Part shown: in pieces, positions 32,954-45,405 of the stretch | How the letters are laid out: every line of letters begins with the position of its first letter | Numbering within the stretch: the stretch's first letter is position 1 | NCBI GenBank assembly: GCA_038030265.1 | Contig: CM075937.1 | Location: 5,332,001-5,396,000, forward strand | DNA from: Corythucha ciliata | Taxonomy: Eukaryota > Arthropoda > Insecta > Hemiptera > Tingidae | Direction of reading: 5' to 3' | Length of the DNA: 64,000 nt | The notes under the pieces: generated by a model | Seen by the model: only the letters and a program-made list of their open reading frames with translations | The model's database searches: none | Told to the model about the DNA's origin: nothing | Made by a program: the position numbers and the translations under genes

Positions 32954-34084
32954 TGGAATTGCACCTCCACGACAACCCCAATAATGCATCGGGCAGTTTG
33001 CTTCTTCTTTGTAGAGCTTAAAACAACATTTTAAATCCCATTAATACTATCGATATAACAACCTCTCAAACGAATTGAAACTGACAATGGGAAGAAAGCT
33101 GAACAATACCTACAGTGACCTACATTATAATAAGAAAATGTATCCATTGTATGAATAATTCAACCGGCAGTGCCGGCTTTAAGGAGGGTCCAGTGTCCTA
33201 AAGGGCGCGACCAGCAAAATGAGGCGGGGAGGTGAAGGGGGAAAAATTACCAAAGAAGCGCATTTGATTTATGGTTGTAGGACGCTTCCTCTTGCGTCCT
33301 TCGTTGCACATTAAAATAACATCTTAATGTAAATGTTGCTGAACACTTAAAGATCGCTTTCGCCGTCCTTGAGTTGTTCAAAAAATAGATAATTGTGGAA
33401 GAGAGGGGGTAGACAAGGGTGTCATAGGGAGTGGAGTGAGTAGAGCAGGTAGCGTTTTTTCTGTGTTGGGCAGTGTACGTAAGGATCTCGTATGGGTCGG
33501 AAGTTGAAATTTTCTTGAACTTTGTTGTGCTGAATATTCTTAAATAAATTATCTCTTAAATAAATTCAACTTAAAGCAAAACTGGGTCGCGGAAGTAAAA
33601 TACGCCGTATTAGCGATAATATTAGACAAATTATAGAAACTTCGATACCGTCGACTTTGTATATTTCGAAGGGGAAAAGTACGCCATACGAACGTCAAAA
33701 GTGGAGTGACGGCGGAGAGACCCAAAATTCGAAATACATTTTTGACCTAATTTTTTCCCCCGTAAACAAATCAAGAAATGGAATGAATGTTTCATTCAAG
33801 GAACACGAAACAACGCGTAAACAGCTGTAATTTAAACATTTCGTGAACACTTCCCTAACGCTCCAATGTAGTGTGATGTGAACACCTCATTAACACTTCG
33901 TGTACGCTTCGTGTACACTTAATAGGGCCAAATCCCGGTAAAAGAAGCGTTTATGAACTGTTATTAACACTAAACGTACACTTAATTTAATGTTCTGGAC
34001 CTGTTCAGTACACCTCATTAACACTGCCTTCCTGCACGCTTCCACACACTTTATTTTCACCAGGGACAGTATGAGGGAGGATCA
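32954..34084. other. Unassigned intergenic sequence
   Basis: No gene is recognised. From about 33830 to 34050 a loose repetition of AACACTTCGTGTACACTT-like phrases occurs. Otherwise it is A/T-rich unique-looking sequence. Confidence 0.4.
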
Positions 34085-34117
34085 AACATTAACGAAACAT
34101 AATGGCCCTAACATTAT

Positions 34118-34200
34118 TACTTCTGGGACGGCTTAGGTTATCCGTATACGAAATGAAATGCACTCTTTCCGACCGCCAGCTGCCGGAGCGAATTTTTTTT
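34118..34200 (+). repeat. Solo 85-bp module of the fold-back element
   Basis: Same segment as 4378-4460: ACTTCTGGGACGGCTTAGG through CGACCGCCAGCTGCCGGAGCG, followed by T-rich sequence. In this copy the palindrome has one change. No arms are attached. Confidence 0.75.
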
Positions 34201-36385
34201 TTTACATTTCAGCTGCGAAGTAGCGATTTTTGTTGTTTCTTGATGGCGATTTTCAGTCTTTTGTATCAGGAAAACATGATGTGCTGGAGCTGCGAAACTT
34301 CCTCCGTCGACGAGCTCCCAGCACATTCTATTCTCATGTTCATTGAGGACCAAAATTGATCAAAAACGAACGATTTCACCTCTTTTATCCTGTGTTTTGA
34401 GGAGTTTTTTATCCATCGTATCAGGAGAATATAATGCGATTGGAGCTCGACTCCGGATAATTTTTGTAGGCAGTTCTGGTTCAAATGGCCATAAAATTTC
34501 CTAGTGGCCATTAAGCCATCTAAGTGCGGTCCCAAACTGCTCCCATATGGACACCTAGAAATGCCGATCTCACAACCCATTCAAAACGCTCTGGAAAGAA
34601 ATCCCATGCATGCCAAACCCTTGACAGACAGACTCTCCTAAAGTTGCCTCCAGAAGGTGCGAATTAGTGTTTTGGTTTTTTTCTTTCCTATAATTTTTGC
34701 GTCAAATGAGGGCTTTTTCGCTCAATTTTAGCCCACATAAGGACCTACAGAAACTGGTAAAATTTCGGACTTGGACTCGCCCGTAAAAGAACAGCACACA
34801 CGGACCTCGAAGCGGACGGAGTCGAAAAAAATCGTCCAAAACCAACGAGGCGAAACCTTCTATTTTCTGCGCTAACGGCCGCTATACAATAGAGGCTTTT
34901 TTGACCCGGCAGCGGGAAAAAATGGGCATAACCTAAAAGTCGTCCACACTTCGGTGGTTTTGGCAAAAATGGCCAACATTTAAAATTGGACGGTGTCGCG
35001 CATCTGTGGGGGGGGGGGGTTGCGATGGACGTTTCAAAATGTTCTGATCTGAGCCTAAACGCCGTTGATGAGTCGCCCTCAGACCACGCTCGACAGATTA
35101 ATTCGGGTGGTCCAGCCCAGGACGCACCCGATGCATATTTCAGCGCCTTGTACGCAATTTATGTAAATGAATTTGTTTGGATATTGTAGCTTTAGTTCGG
35201 ATATTTCCACTCATATACTGGCCAGTTTCAGGCTTAGGGGAGTGGAGCGTGCTTTATTCTTCAGCAGACTGGTTGACCCTAATTATCGTAACAAAGACTG
35301 TCCATTGTCTTCAGGAGGCAGTTTTTTGGTCAGGTTCAAAGCCGCTGACTTTTTGAAGGGGGCGCTCGTCCATAGACTCTCGCGATAATTAAATTTTACC
35401 TCACCCACTAACGCCTTTCAATGTGATTCCGGAAAATGTTTCAATTCCAACTGCGTTAATAATAGTTTGCGCCTAACAAGAATAAATGGTGGAGGAGGGA
35501 GGCCCCGGAGTTCAACCCTCAGCTTTTGAAGAGCAAGGCCATTCAAGGTTGGGGACCCAACACGACCACGCCTTTCATTTGTCCCGTTCATTATCTCTCT
35601 AAAACGCCCAATTCCTCTTTATCGTGTTTTTTTTTTTTTTCACTCCTAGTTGTAAATTATTTCGCGAAGTGGTGAATTGAGTAATCTAATAGAGATTTGG
35701 GGCGAATACAAACATAACTATGTATATGCGATGGACCACGTGCACGAGAATCAGCTCGCACCGCGTCTCATTAGACCGCTGAAATGAAATCATTGTACGT
35801 TTTTCTAACGTAAAGAAAAAATAGTCAAGGCCTGTTCTTGGAGAGATTTACTTTACGAATTTTGTTTTAAGAGAATTTACCATTTAATTATTTAGAATTT
35901 ACCAGCTCATTAGTAAAAGCCGGGAAATGGAGGAAAATCCTTGAACTTTTTGCTTGTTTCGGAGTAAAACTTCAGCTTTCTTGGTCGTGGATAAAGCCCT
36001 CCCTAAAACTCCAACGTTCAACGTTCGTTCAAAGAGCGAATCATTGTTGTACATGTATTTCCTTAAGAATAAAATAGCTCTATTTTTTTCCAACAACCCT
36101 ATTCTATTTTATCTGCTAGAATCACTTATGTAGTCATCAAAAAAGTAATTGTAGGGAAAAATACTGTAAATAAAAACACCGAACTCGGTACAATGTTTCT
36201 TTGGACTATTTAATAATAATGAATTTCAGGGGATATGAACATTGGAAAAACATGAACCATATTTTAAACACCGTGTTGCACTTTTTCTGGAACTTTGTGA
36301 TTCAGAGGGAGGAGGGGACTGACTTGCCTGAGTCAATTTTGGACCAAGCAGCGTTCTGCGTGAGAAAGAAAACTGAAGGATAAAA
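34201..36385. other. Unassigned intergenic sequence
   Basis: I see no supported gene. A G run at about 35009, a T run at about 35626 and a few family A-like units (GCTCAATTTTAGCC at about 34711) are the only notable items. Short frames on both strands lack domains. Confidence 0.35.
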
Positions 36386-36389
36386 AAAA

Positions 36390-37586
36390 ATGTCGCTCCG
36401 GCAGCTGGCGGTCGGAAAGAGTGCATTTCATTTCGTATGCGGATACCCTAAGCCGTCTCAGAAGTAATAATGTTGAGACCATGATTTGTCACACATGATT
36501 TGTTGAAACATTAGTTTGACCCTTCCTCGTACTGTTTGATGCCGGGTTTGTTCAAGCTGAACTTAATGGGAATCAAAGGCTACTCCAAAATGAAATCATC
36601 GTACCGAATAGAATGCTTCTGGAACCAACTGGTGATTTTTAGTGATTTTTTTACCAGTTCAAGCCCCCCCCCCCCCATTCAAGTCGACCGATTTGACCCA
36701 AATGCAATTAAAACCGAGGTCGTATGACTACTGATTTCCGGGCCAAATCTCGTTCCGATAATTAATTTCTTCGAGAGTTATCGTGATAACAAGACCACAC
36801 ACTTACTTCCACTCCGGGGGCACCACCCCCTCCACCTTGACTTTTTCAAAAAATTAAAATTGGTATCAAAGGCTAGTCTATCATGGAGTATACGTACCGA
36901 ATATGATGCTTCTAGATTCAACTGGTGATTTGTAGTAATTTTTTGATCATTTCAAGCCCTATTCCTCCCCCCCCCCCCCAACTACGACCAATTGGGCCCA
37001 ATTGGAATACCGACCAGGGACTTATGACTACTGATTTTTGTGCCAAAGCGCGTTCCGCTAAATTGATTTCTTCTAGCGTTATCGTGCTACCAAGACCACA
37101 GACTTATTTCCACCCCGGGGGCACCACCCCCTCCACCTTGACTTTTTCAAAAATTTAAAATGGGAATCAAAGGCTAGTCTAATTTGGAGTATACGTACCG
37201 AATATGATGCTTCTAGAATCAACTGGTGATTTGTAGTGATTTTTTTACCATTTCAAGTCCTATTCCCCCCCCCCTCCACCATGACCGATTTGGCCCAAAT
37301 GCAATACCGACCGGGGTCTTATGACTACTGATTTTTGTGCCAAAGCGCGTTCCGCTAAATTAACTTCTACGTGAGTTATCGTGCTACCAAGAAAACGGTC
37401 ATAAGCTTATAAATAAATAAATAAACCTATATATAAAACGTATATTTATATGAATTCCGGAGACCACTGAATTCGTGTTCTATAGGTTCTGAAACATGAA
37501 AAAAACATGACGTGACCCATGTTTGCCACCATCACGACCAATAGAGCACCAATAGTGCATTTTCAGAATGAAATGCACTAAAAAAA
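36390..37586 (-). mobile_element. Fold-back element, module plus right arm
   Basis: Starts with the inverted 85-bp module (CGCTCCGGCAGCTGGCGGTC), then runs through the repeated arm blocks (CCAAAGCGCGTTCCGCTAAA, CGAGAGTTATCGTG, ACCACACACTTACTTCCAC) about three times. It ends at the outer tip GTGCATTTTCAGAATGAAAT, the reverse complement of the tip at 3321. This copy shows the complete right arm that is truncated at 5043. Confidence 0.75.
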
Positions 37587-37889
37587 GATTTGCCAGGGGT
37601 CCAATATGGGATCACTCATCACAGCAATTCGCTACCCCGCGCATGGGGCTGTTAGTAGTGTTACAGTCACACAACAACACGAACGGCAATACGCCATTTT
37701 TGCATTTTCAGGGCAAAACTTGTTCTTCCAGGGCGAGAGCAGTCAGCCCATCAGCACGGGGAAGTATCACATTAACCAACAGGTGGTGCTGGTTAGACGT
37801 AGTAATGATGTCGAGGGGTGAGGGGCGATCAGTAGGTACAGCCAGTCGGACAGTCAATTCATTCTTTAAAAGCGCGAATAATCTATGAT
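37587..37889. other. Unassigned
   Basis: Frames on + (37568-37888) run through but show no recognised domain. No splice-supported gene was found. Confidence 0.3.
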
Positions 37890-39815
37890 ACTAAGAATGT
37901 TGAGCGCTGGTAGTATAGCCATTTTAGGAACACGAATAGTCGGTTTTGCCACTTTAAAGGCACGAATACGAATAACGGTCAGCTTTATTTAGGCTCCCCC
38001 CTCCCCATTATTCTTCGGCGAATTGAGTCATATTTACCAATTTTAGGGCGTGCAAGATAGCCAGTTTGGCAAATTACCACTTTCTCATAATTTTAGCGGT
38101 GAAAGTAGAGTTTTCATCCCATCTTAGCGATCTTTCTAAATTTTTCCCACGAATTGGTGTTTTCCTCAATTTTTGCTGCATGCAAATTAGCAATTTTCAC
38201 CTCTTCAAAAGTGGATTAGCACTTTCTCTCACTTTGAGCTGCAAATTAGCGTTTTTCTTAATTTCAGCCGCGCTAATTAGTGATTTTTCTCAATATTGGC
38301 CGCAAATCAGCGGAGTATGAACCATTTTTGTCCCAAATGATCAATTTTGTTTCACTTTTAGCTATGGATTTTAGCGCTTTTTCTCAGTGTTAGGCCCGAA
38401 ATTGCCTTCAGCTTTCAGAAGCGAGGGATTTGTGTTTTGCTAAATTTTAGCCACGATCAGTGTTCTACTAAATTTTATTTGAGAATTAGTGCTCTTCAAT
38501 TTAGCCATTAATTAGCCGATTTTTTCATTCCGCGAATTAACGTTTTATCTAGACTTTATGAGCGAATCAGCGTTATTCTTTTCATTTTTGACCACAAATT
38601 AGGATTGTCCCAATTTTAGCTGCTGATTAGCGCTTTTTTCAATGCCATTAGCGAGTTAGCGATTTTTCTCGATTAACGTTTGTCACTATTTTAGCTGCTA
38701 AATAGCCATTCTACTATATTTCAGTTGTGACTTGGCGTTTTGAGTAAATTTAGCTAAGAACTAGCAGATTTTCTCTTATGCCCATGCGAATGGACGATTT
38801 TTTGCAATTGCAGTTGCGAATTTGCCATTTTCCTCATTTTTAGCCCCTTGGGTTGTTATTTCTCCATTTCAGCCGCGGGTTTTCCTACTATTATAGCATT
38901 GAATTTTAGCGTAGTTTCTCGTCTCTTTTTGCCAAGGCACGTCTCAATTTAACCAAAGAACAGCAAATTAGTGTTTTTTTCTTCATTTTAGCCATAAAGT
39001 GGCATCTATGTATACACCGCGGATCAGCCATTTTTTAACAATTTTGGTCCGGAAGTTTCATCACGATAACCGAGAATGGACCCTTTCACAGTTTTAGCCA
39101 CGAATATGCGTTTTCCCAACTTTTTGCTCGTACATAATTTTAGTGCGTCTTCTCATCTTCATCCTCTTTATGAGGACCTAAAAAAGAAATGGTGATCAGC
39201 GTATTTTCTCTATTTTATCCCCAGAGGCGCTAAAAGTTCTCTAAGTTACCCCAAGAAGACAAGATTTCTCTCGATTTGAGCATTCAGAATAGCGCTTTAA
39301 TCTTAAAATCACTGGAGATAAATTGCTAATTCACGGCTACAATGGTGAAAAATTGCTAATTTACTGCTAAAATGGAGACAAAATCGCTAATTCACCGATA
39401 AAATTGAGAAGAAGCGCTGAAGTGAGGAAAAGACGCTAAAAACTCGCGGTTTAAAAGGAGAAAACGTCAATTTGCAGCTTCTTGGAGTGTGGAAAAACGC
39501 TCTAATCTGCAACTAAAAATTAAAATCAAGAAAAATTACTAATGGGGATTAATTTGAGAAAATTTGAGTTCACAGAAAATTGAGAAAATGGCAAGCTGCT
39601 CCGGAGGCAACTTCGTGGCCAATGAGGAAGAAACTCTTAAAGAAAAATTAAGAAAAATCGCTCATGCGCGGCTGAAATGGAGGCAAGTAGCTAATTTACC
39701 GATGAAGTTGAGAAAAATTGTAGAAGTATAGAAAAATGCTAATTACTGGTAAAAATGAAGAAAAAGCCAAACCGCGGCTTATTATGAACACAGTGACCTC
39801 AATGGGGGCGCTGGT
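37890..39815. repeat. Family C then family A satellite array
   Basis: A few family C units (TTGCCACTTTAAAGGCACGAATA) are followed from about 38040 to 39290 by family A in the TTTTAGCCGCGAATTAGCG orientation. From about 39300 the opposite orientation takes over (GCTAATTCACGGCTA). It ends at a GAAAGATTCGCCCGGGGGCG boundary block shared with 28128. A satellite array with an internal flip, like 13.5-15.4 kb. Confidence 0.7.
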
Positions 39816-40202
39816 GAAAGATTCGCCCGGGGGCGCCGAATGCGTTAAGGCCGGTACTGCCGGTACGGCTCTATTTCACAGGTTTAGCTCTAGAAAAAAC
39901 CATAATTCTTGCGAATTTGGATCAGAACACAACCAGTTTCACGGGTTTGGTCCCTGAAAATAAAGAATTTCGTGGGGTCTAGTACAGTTGAAAATGTGAA
40001 TTTGAAATGAACAGTATTTGTGTGAGGTCAGGTTAAATTTAGTTTTAAATGTGTAAAATGCACTATAATGGTCATCAAAAGACCAATTTCCTACGGTCTG
40101 CAGCGGGGGGCTTGTTTCTTTCGCGGGTCTCTTACAAGTATAAGGCGGAACACGAAAAAAGGCATGGACCCCAGTTTACTTGTCCATCCAAGGACTTTTT
40201 CT

Positions 40203-40203
<1 letters not shown>
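39816..40203. other. Unassigned, family B scraps
   Basis: GCGAATTTGGATCAG, CAGTTTCACGGGTTTGG and similar family B-like phrases. No gene. Confidence 0.35.

Positions 40204-40245
<42 letters not shown>
40204..40245. repeat. Poly-T tract of about 42 bp
   Basis: Uninterrupted T run, 180-220 bp upstream of the TATA box of the small secreted-peptide gene. It could be the poly-A tail of a minus-strand retroelement insertion, but no matching body is seen next to it. Confidence 0.8.
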
Positions 40246-40249
<4 letters not shown>

Positions 40250-40423
40250 CACCGCCGCCTTTTCGTAATAAAAAACGTAAAAATATCTGTTTAAAAAGAA
40301 TGGCAAGGTCGATACTTCTCCCCCGCCCACCCCCTTTTCCTGGCGTGACCACCACGCCCTTTGGATTTCTTCGGTGTTAGGTAGAAAAAAATCACAAAGA
40401 AAGTAGAGTGGGTAGTGCGTGAG

Positions 40424-40430
40424 TATAAAA
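40424..40430 (+). promoter_or_regulatory. TATA box of the secreted-peptide gene
   Basis: TATAAAA, 31 bp upstream of TCATTG at 40455-40460, which fits an arthropod initiator (TCAKTY) apart from the last base. The start codon follows 36 bp later, giving a short 5' UTR. This spacing is standard for a strong, regulated Pol II promoter. Confidence 0.65.
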
Positions 40431-40495
40431 ATCAAAATCCTGTTGGTACAGAATTCATTGTGCAGTCGTAATTCGAGGCATAAACACTTTAAACC

Positions 40496-40782
40496 ATGTA
40501 CAAGCTTGTGAGTGTGAAACCGAAATTTTCCTCCTCATTTTCCAGGCGAAATTCGCCAGTCCTTATAAATTGAATAAATCAAAAAAAATTTTTTGTCGTT
40601 CTTTTTAGGTGATCGTCCTTTTGTGCGTTGTGGCCGCCGCCCTCGCCCTCCCCCAATATTGGTCTCCTCTGCCTTCCTACTACAGGTCCATCGGTCTCGC
40701 TCCTTACAACATTGACGCCGGCTACTCCGTCGTCCGTCATTTGGAACCCGTTGAACAACACGGATACACCATTCACTATTAA
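40496..40782 (+). CDS. Small secreted cuticle/neuropeptide-like precursor, 61 aa
   Basis: Two exons: 40496-40507 (ATG TAC AAG CTT) and 40609-40782, joined across a 101-bp GT-AG intron with a good pyrimidine tract. The stop is TAA at 40780-40782. The product starts MYKLVIVLLCVVAAALALPQ, a textbook signal peptide with cleavage expected after ALA-LP or nearby. About 42 residues follow, rich in Tyr, Pro and Ser (YWSPLPSYYRSIG, GYSVVRHLEP, HGYTIHY-end). The four-codon first exon, the intron within the signal sequence and the Tyr/Pro-rich mature part are typical of arthropod small cuticular or NPLP4-like genes. No chitin-binding RR motif is present, so the precise class is open. Confidence 0.75.
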
Positions 40783-42250
40783 AAGGAACATGATTAAAAC
40801 CTGTACCTTTTTTTTCACGAACCCATACTTCTTCGCAAGAAGGAAATTGTACATTTTACTAAGTGATATTTCGTAATTTATTAATCATCCAATGGCGAAA
40901 GTGAGAGCAGTATCGTGATGAGGCTAAATTTTCTAATGTAATAGAAACCGAAATACATGGTTCTTCCCCAAATGTATGCATTGTCTTGTAGTAATTATAT
41001 TTTCCTTTCCTTTCATATCGTCTGGAATGAGAGGGATGCATGGACGTTTCCATCTAAACAAAATTCTTTAGAGGTGCCTAAACATCCAATATCCTTTACT
41101 CAAAGGCCATAAACAACCCTTTTCGGCTGTACTGGTCGGACTACTGCTGTACTGGTGGATGTACGCATCCTGTAACTGATTTACACCCACCACGCGGTTA
41201 GTGCACTGAACTTCATGGGGGGGGGGGGAGAGTTCTGCGGACACTTACGAAGTCGAGATATATAGTTTCTAGCCCCCGCATGCTTATAGCCAGGGCGTGA
41301 TTTCAGTGGGTGCTTCATCCATGAAGTGTACGCTCTCCATACAAGTCGTTTGACGAGGGCGGAAAACATTAACAAAGCGTCTTATTTGAGCCGGTATTTA
41401 ACCCCTCCCTGGCCATCAACACAAACTTTATCTTAACGGTCAACGGACCAAAAAATTCACGACATGCAGAAACGTGAATCAGGGTGAACATGTTCATATC
41501 AAGGCGAGGCGTGGTCGGCAGCATTGAAGCGACCTTGCCATTTAAGAAACGCCGGGTGTTGAGTCACTTAAATATACCGTAAATGAATGAGTGCTCGATT
41601 GTTAGTGATTTTCATTTTTCAGGCTCCCTCATTCCTTTGAACAGAGGCGGATTAAGGGGGAGGCCAAGTAGGCACAAAGCAGGCAAATTTATCTAATTTA
41701 TCCAATTTTTTGGTACCACTTTATATAATTTTTAAAATATCAGGAGGTATAGTACCTTAAAGAGGTTCAATTCATTGGCTATTGTTTCGATAGAAAAATA
41801 CATTTTATATAAAGTAAAACTGACTGGAGATCGCCCAGAAAATGCCAGAAAGAAATATTTTCTGAAATTATTTTCACGTCATTCTGGTTTATTTATCATG
41901 TTTGGCAAATCGAAAATAGCAGGCAATTAGCACCATGGGTGGAGCAGGCGTCGAGCAGTACACGTCTTCGCCAGTCAATCAGCGTTGCCAACTTGCATTT
42001 TGCTTTTCCCGTCAAGTCAAGCTCGAACTTCCGCCAGAAATCCGTCAAAATACGTGTATTCCATCCCGTTAAAAAATCCGTCAAATAAGAAATAATTAAT
42101 AGCGTGCCTATAGGCATGGTGTCGAAGAGGGACAGGCAGACCCGAGCTCCTATTCTGAGGGGACCCCCTGGAAAGCTTGAAGATGGATAAATAAGGATTT
42201 TTAGTCCAAACAAATTTATAAAATAATAATTATAGAAAATTTATGAATTT
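40783..42250. other. Unassigned intergenic sequence
   Basis: Includes the 3' flank of the secreted-peptide gene. No further gene is recognised. The region is unique-looking, with a G run at about 41217-41228. Confidence 0.35.
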
Positions 42251-42254
42251 TTAA

Positions 42255-42520
42255 GTTAATTCTCCGCTAAACCCGGAAAAAGCGCTAATTCGCGGCTAAA
42301 ATTAAGAAAAAGCTCTCATTTGCCGCTAAAATTGAGGGGGAAACGCAGATTATTCGTGGCTGCGTATTTGTAAGGGAATGCGTTATAATTCACTGCTGCA
42401 ATAAAATAAAAGCGCTAATTTAGAGAAACCGCTTCGGCCAAAATTGAGAAAAAGTGTCAGTTCGTGTCTAAAACGCTGACTCACGAAGCAAATCTAGAAA
42501 ACGCTACTTCGCTGTTTCTA
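42255..42520. repeat. Family A satellite (short block)
   Basis: Well-preserved units: AGCGCTAATTCGCGGCTAAA followed by ATTAAGAAAAAGC, the cleanest copies in the window and useful as a family reference. Confidence 0.7.
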
Positions 42521-42819
42521 GAGACAGTCGCATGCCCGTGGGGAGGGTTTTGGGGGTCAGAACCCCTCCCAGAGTACTTTGGCCCAGCATAGTTAGGAAA
42601 TAAAATGAAATGAATAAGTAAAAAAGTAAAAGAACAAAAACAAACAGACAAAAAAACAACAAAAACCTGATTTGTATGACCCTAAAAATTCGTTATTTAG
42701 CAATTTAGCCCCGCTAAGTAACTATCCATGGCTTCAATTGTCCAGGCACGGATTCATGATTTGTTCGAGCTTGAGAAATTCTACTAAAGATGGCTTGACA
42801 ACCATTCGCTCCCTAAAAA

Positions 42820-44290
42820 TGACTAAATTAGCTATTTCCACCATAAAGAATCCTAGACTGACTATACTCGCACCCCAAAATGGCAAAACTGACTATTTGT
42901 GCCATAAAAATAGCCAAACTGACTTCACGCGCCCTGAAAATGGCTAAACCATCGATTCGTGAGGCCATGAAAATTCCTGAAAGATCATGATTCCCGTCAT
43001 GAAAATGGATAATTTGACCATTCGCGAAAATAACCAAACTGACAATTCGAGCCTTGGCTTGACGGACTATTTGCGTCCTAATAACGGTTAAACTGACTAT
43101 GCGCGGCCAGAAAAAGCCTGATCATACCTGCCCTGTGAACGGCAAAATCGACCATTCGCGTACCAAGATTGGCTAAGCTGACCATTTGCACGTTAAATAT
43201 GGCAAAACTGACGAATATTCCGCCATGAAAAAAGCTAAACTGATTATTTGTGCGCTAAAAATAGCCAAACTGGCGATTCCCGCTCTGAAAACGTGCAAGC
43301 TGACTTCAATGGTGGATTTCACCACCTCGGCTTAAAATTAAGTCGGACATAAGGGAGTTTTATGTTTTTTGGTTCCTTAAGCAAAGGTGTTGAAATCCAC
43401 CATAAAGAGTCCTAAAAATGGATCAACTGTCAATTTGTGCTCTGAAAAATTTCTGAACTGATGATTTATGCTTCAAAAATGGCAAAATCAACTACCCGCG
43501 CGCCAAAATTAGCCAAACTGACGCGTTCTCGCGCTTTGAAAAGGCCCAAAGGATTATATTCTATGAATGGCAGAATAAAAAATTCGTCGCGCGTCAAAAA
43601 AAGCTGAACTGAGCATTCACGCCTTGAAAATGTCTAAATTTACCATTCGTGCCCTAAAAAAGGCAAGACTGGCTATTCACGCCCTAAAAATGGCATACTC
43701 GCACTCAGACGTGGATTCAGCGTTAGCTCAAGGGAGGGGATTGCAAGATTGTGTGCTTCGTTCGACTGATTAAAAATGGCTTGACAGAAATCCACTAACT
43801 AAAAGCTGCTAAACTGACTATAATCGTGCCCCAAAATGGCAAAACTGACGATTCGTGCATTGACAATGACTATTTGCGCCCTAAAAATTGGCATTTACCC
43901 CCCCCCCCCAAATATACCCAAATATGACCACAAATATACCCAAAAATGACTTTACGCGCCCTAACAATAGTTAAACTGGCGATTCCCGCTCTAAAATGGC
44001 CAAAATGACTCTGGACGGCGGCCTGGAAATGCCTTAAAATATGATTTCCGTCCGAATAAGCTGCAAAATATACCATTTATTGCGCGCCAAGAATGGTCAA
44101 AATATCCATTCGTGCCTAATTGGATAGAAGGGATTAATTTCACCCTACTAAACATAGCAAAACTGACGATTCGCGCCCCGAAAATGGTAAAACAACCAGT
44201 CACGTGCCAAAAATGCCCTAACTGACCATCATCACCTTGGTTTGACGTCCTATTCGCGCCCTATATATGTCCAACCTCATGACTATGTGA
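42820..44290. repeat. Family C satellite, about 1.5 kb
   Basis: Units of about 31-34 bp of the type GCCCTAAAAATGGCTAAACT followed by GACTATTCGC. Orientation is uniform. A 'TTGACTTCA' / 'TGGATTTCACC' interruption lies at about 43300-43400, and a C run at about 43898. Not CRISPR: no exact repeat and no leader or cas-type genes. Confidence 0.75.
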
Positions 44291-45405
44291 GCTCTAAAAT
44301 GAGGAAGTTTCACATTTTTCAAAAGTATTTTTTTCTGGTCGAACACATAGATATATGAATATAAAAACGTGTAAAAAAAAATTAAGTCGTGCTAGAAACA
44401 TTTTTTTTAAATTAATGAAAGTAGGAAATTCGAGTTCCCGCGTGATGTCACGCGAATGCCTACTCTGTCTTTGTCTTACTACATTTTGTGTCACTCGACA
44501 TGAGGCCCAGTTACCTGCCTCACTTCACTGGACGGTGCAACATGATTATTAGTCAAGCTAGTTTATCATCAAAAGCCAAAAAAAGTTTGATTTTTTCAGA
44601 GTCCATTCCCCAATTTTTCAGTTTCATAATATTTGATTATAGTTGTAGGTTCTCTTCGTTCGTTTTTATCTTCTCACGTGAAAAGTTTTGTGTATTAGGT
44701 ATTCTATTGACCTAGTGCGAGTGCTAATTTTTATCAAACGAACGCAAGGACGTGTTGCAGGCAATGTTGTACTGCGCTTGGTTCTTGTCTATGCCTGCCG
44801 TGAAGCGTCCAGCGGCGGCGTCCTAGCGTGCTACGATGACGGGACAACGATGTGGATGATTGATATCACCGGAGAGAATAGACAAAAATCAAGGACGGTG
44901 TGGAAATTATTCGGAAGATATCGGCAGGGAAAAGGATAAAACGTAAATGTATAACCACTACAAACATTAGGATCGAAACAAAGGAATGACATCGGCCAAC
45001 CGAGAAAAACTGATACCTAGTTGAAAAATAATTCAAAAATTGAAATTGTGATTGAAAGGTTTTCCTCCAAATACGAACAACGAGGCCAACGAGGCGCTCA
45101 GACGAGAAGCCGCTGAAGTTTCCATCTCGAAAGGGTTACTGTTAAAGAAATACATATTTAAGACGTGATTGACCTTGAATTCACAGTTTTATTATTTTAA
45201 AAGTCTTTCTTTTTTCTCCTTGAGTATTATAATAATGTCCCGGGTCAATAAAATAAACTGAAGATAATGGAAATAATTGCAGCCGAGCCGCCTTCAGGGT
45301 GGTGAAGTGGGGAGCAGCATTGATGACGTATTTTGCTGGTGAAGGGGCCGGGGGAGCAGCCCGTAACTGCAAACGTCAATTAAAAATTAACGGATGGAGT
45401 TTTTG
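44291..45405. other. Unassigned; possible exons on either strand
   Basis: Exon-like stretches exist but do not decide a strand. On + (about 45059-45165) a frame reads PPNTNNEANEALRREAAE and continues to a stop. On -, 45370-45181 follows a good acceptor (TTGACGTTTGCAG) and reads APPAPSPAKYVINAAPHFTT. No homology is recognised, so no gene is called. Confidence 0.3.

Noticed and set aside
40049..40380. Frames with long Phe runs
   Set aside because: Created by the 42-bp poly-T tract.
42820..44290. CRISPR-like array
   Set aside because: The units are degenerate throughout, without constant repeats and unique spacers, and the genome is clearly eukaryotic.
45059..45372. Possible exons on + (NNEANEALRREAAE) or - (APPAPSPAKYVINAAP)
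   Set aside because: Plausible peptide character on both strands, but no complete gene model or homology; recorded as unassigned.
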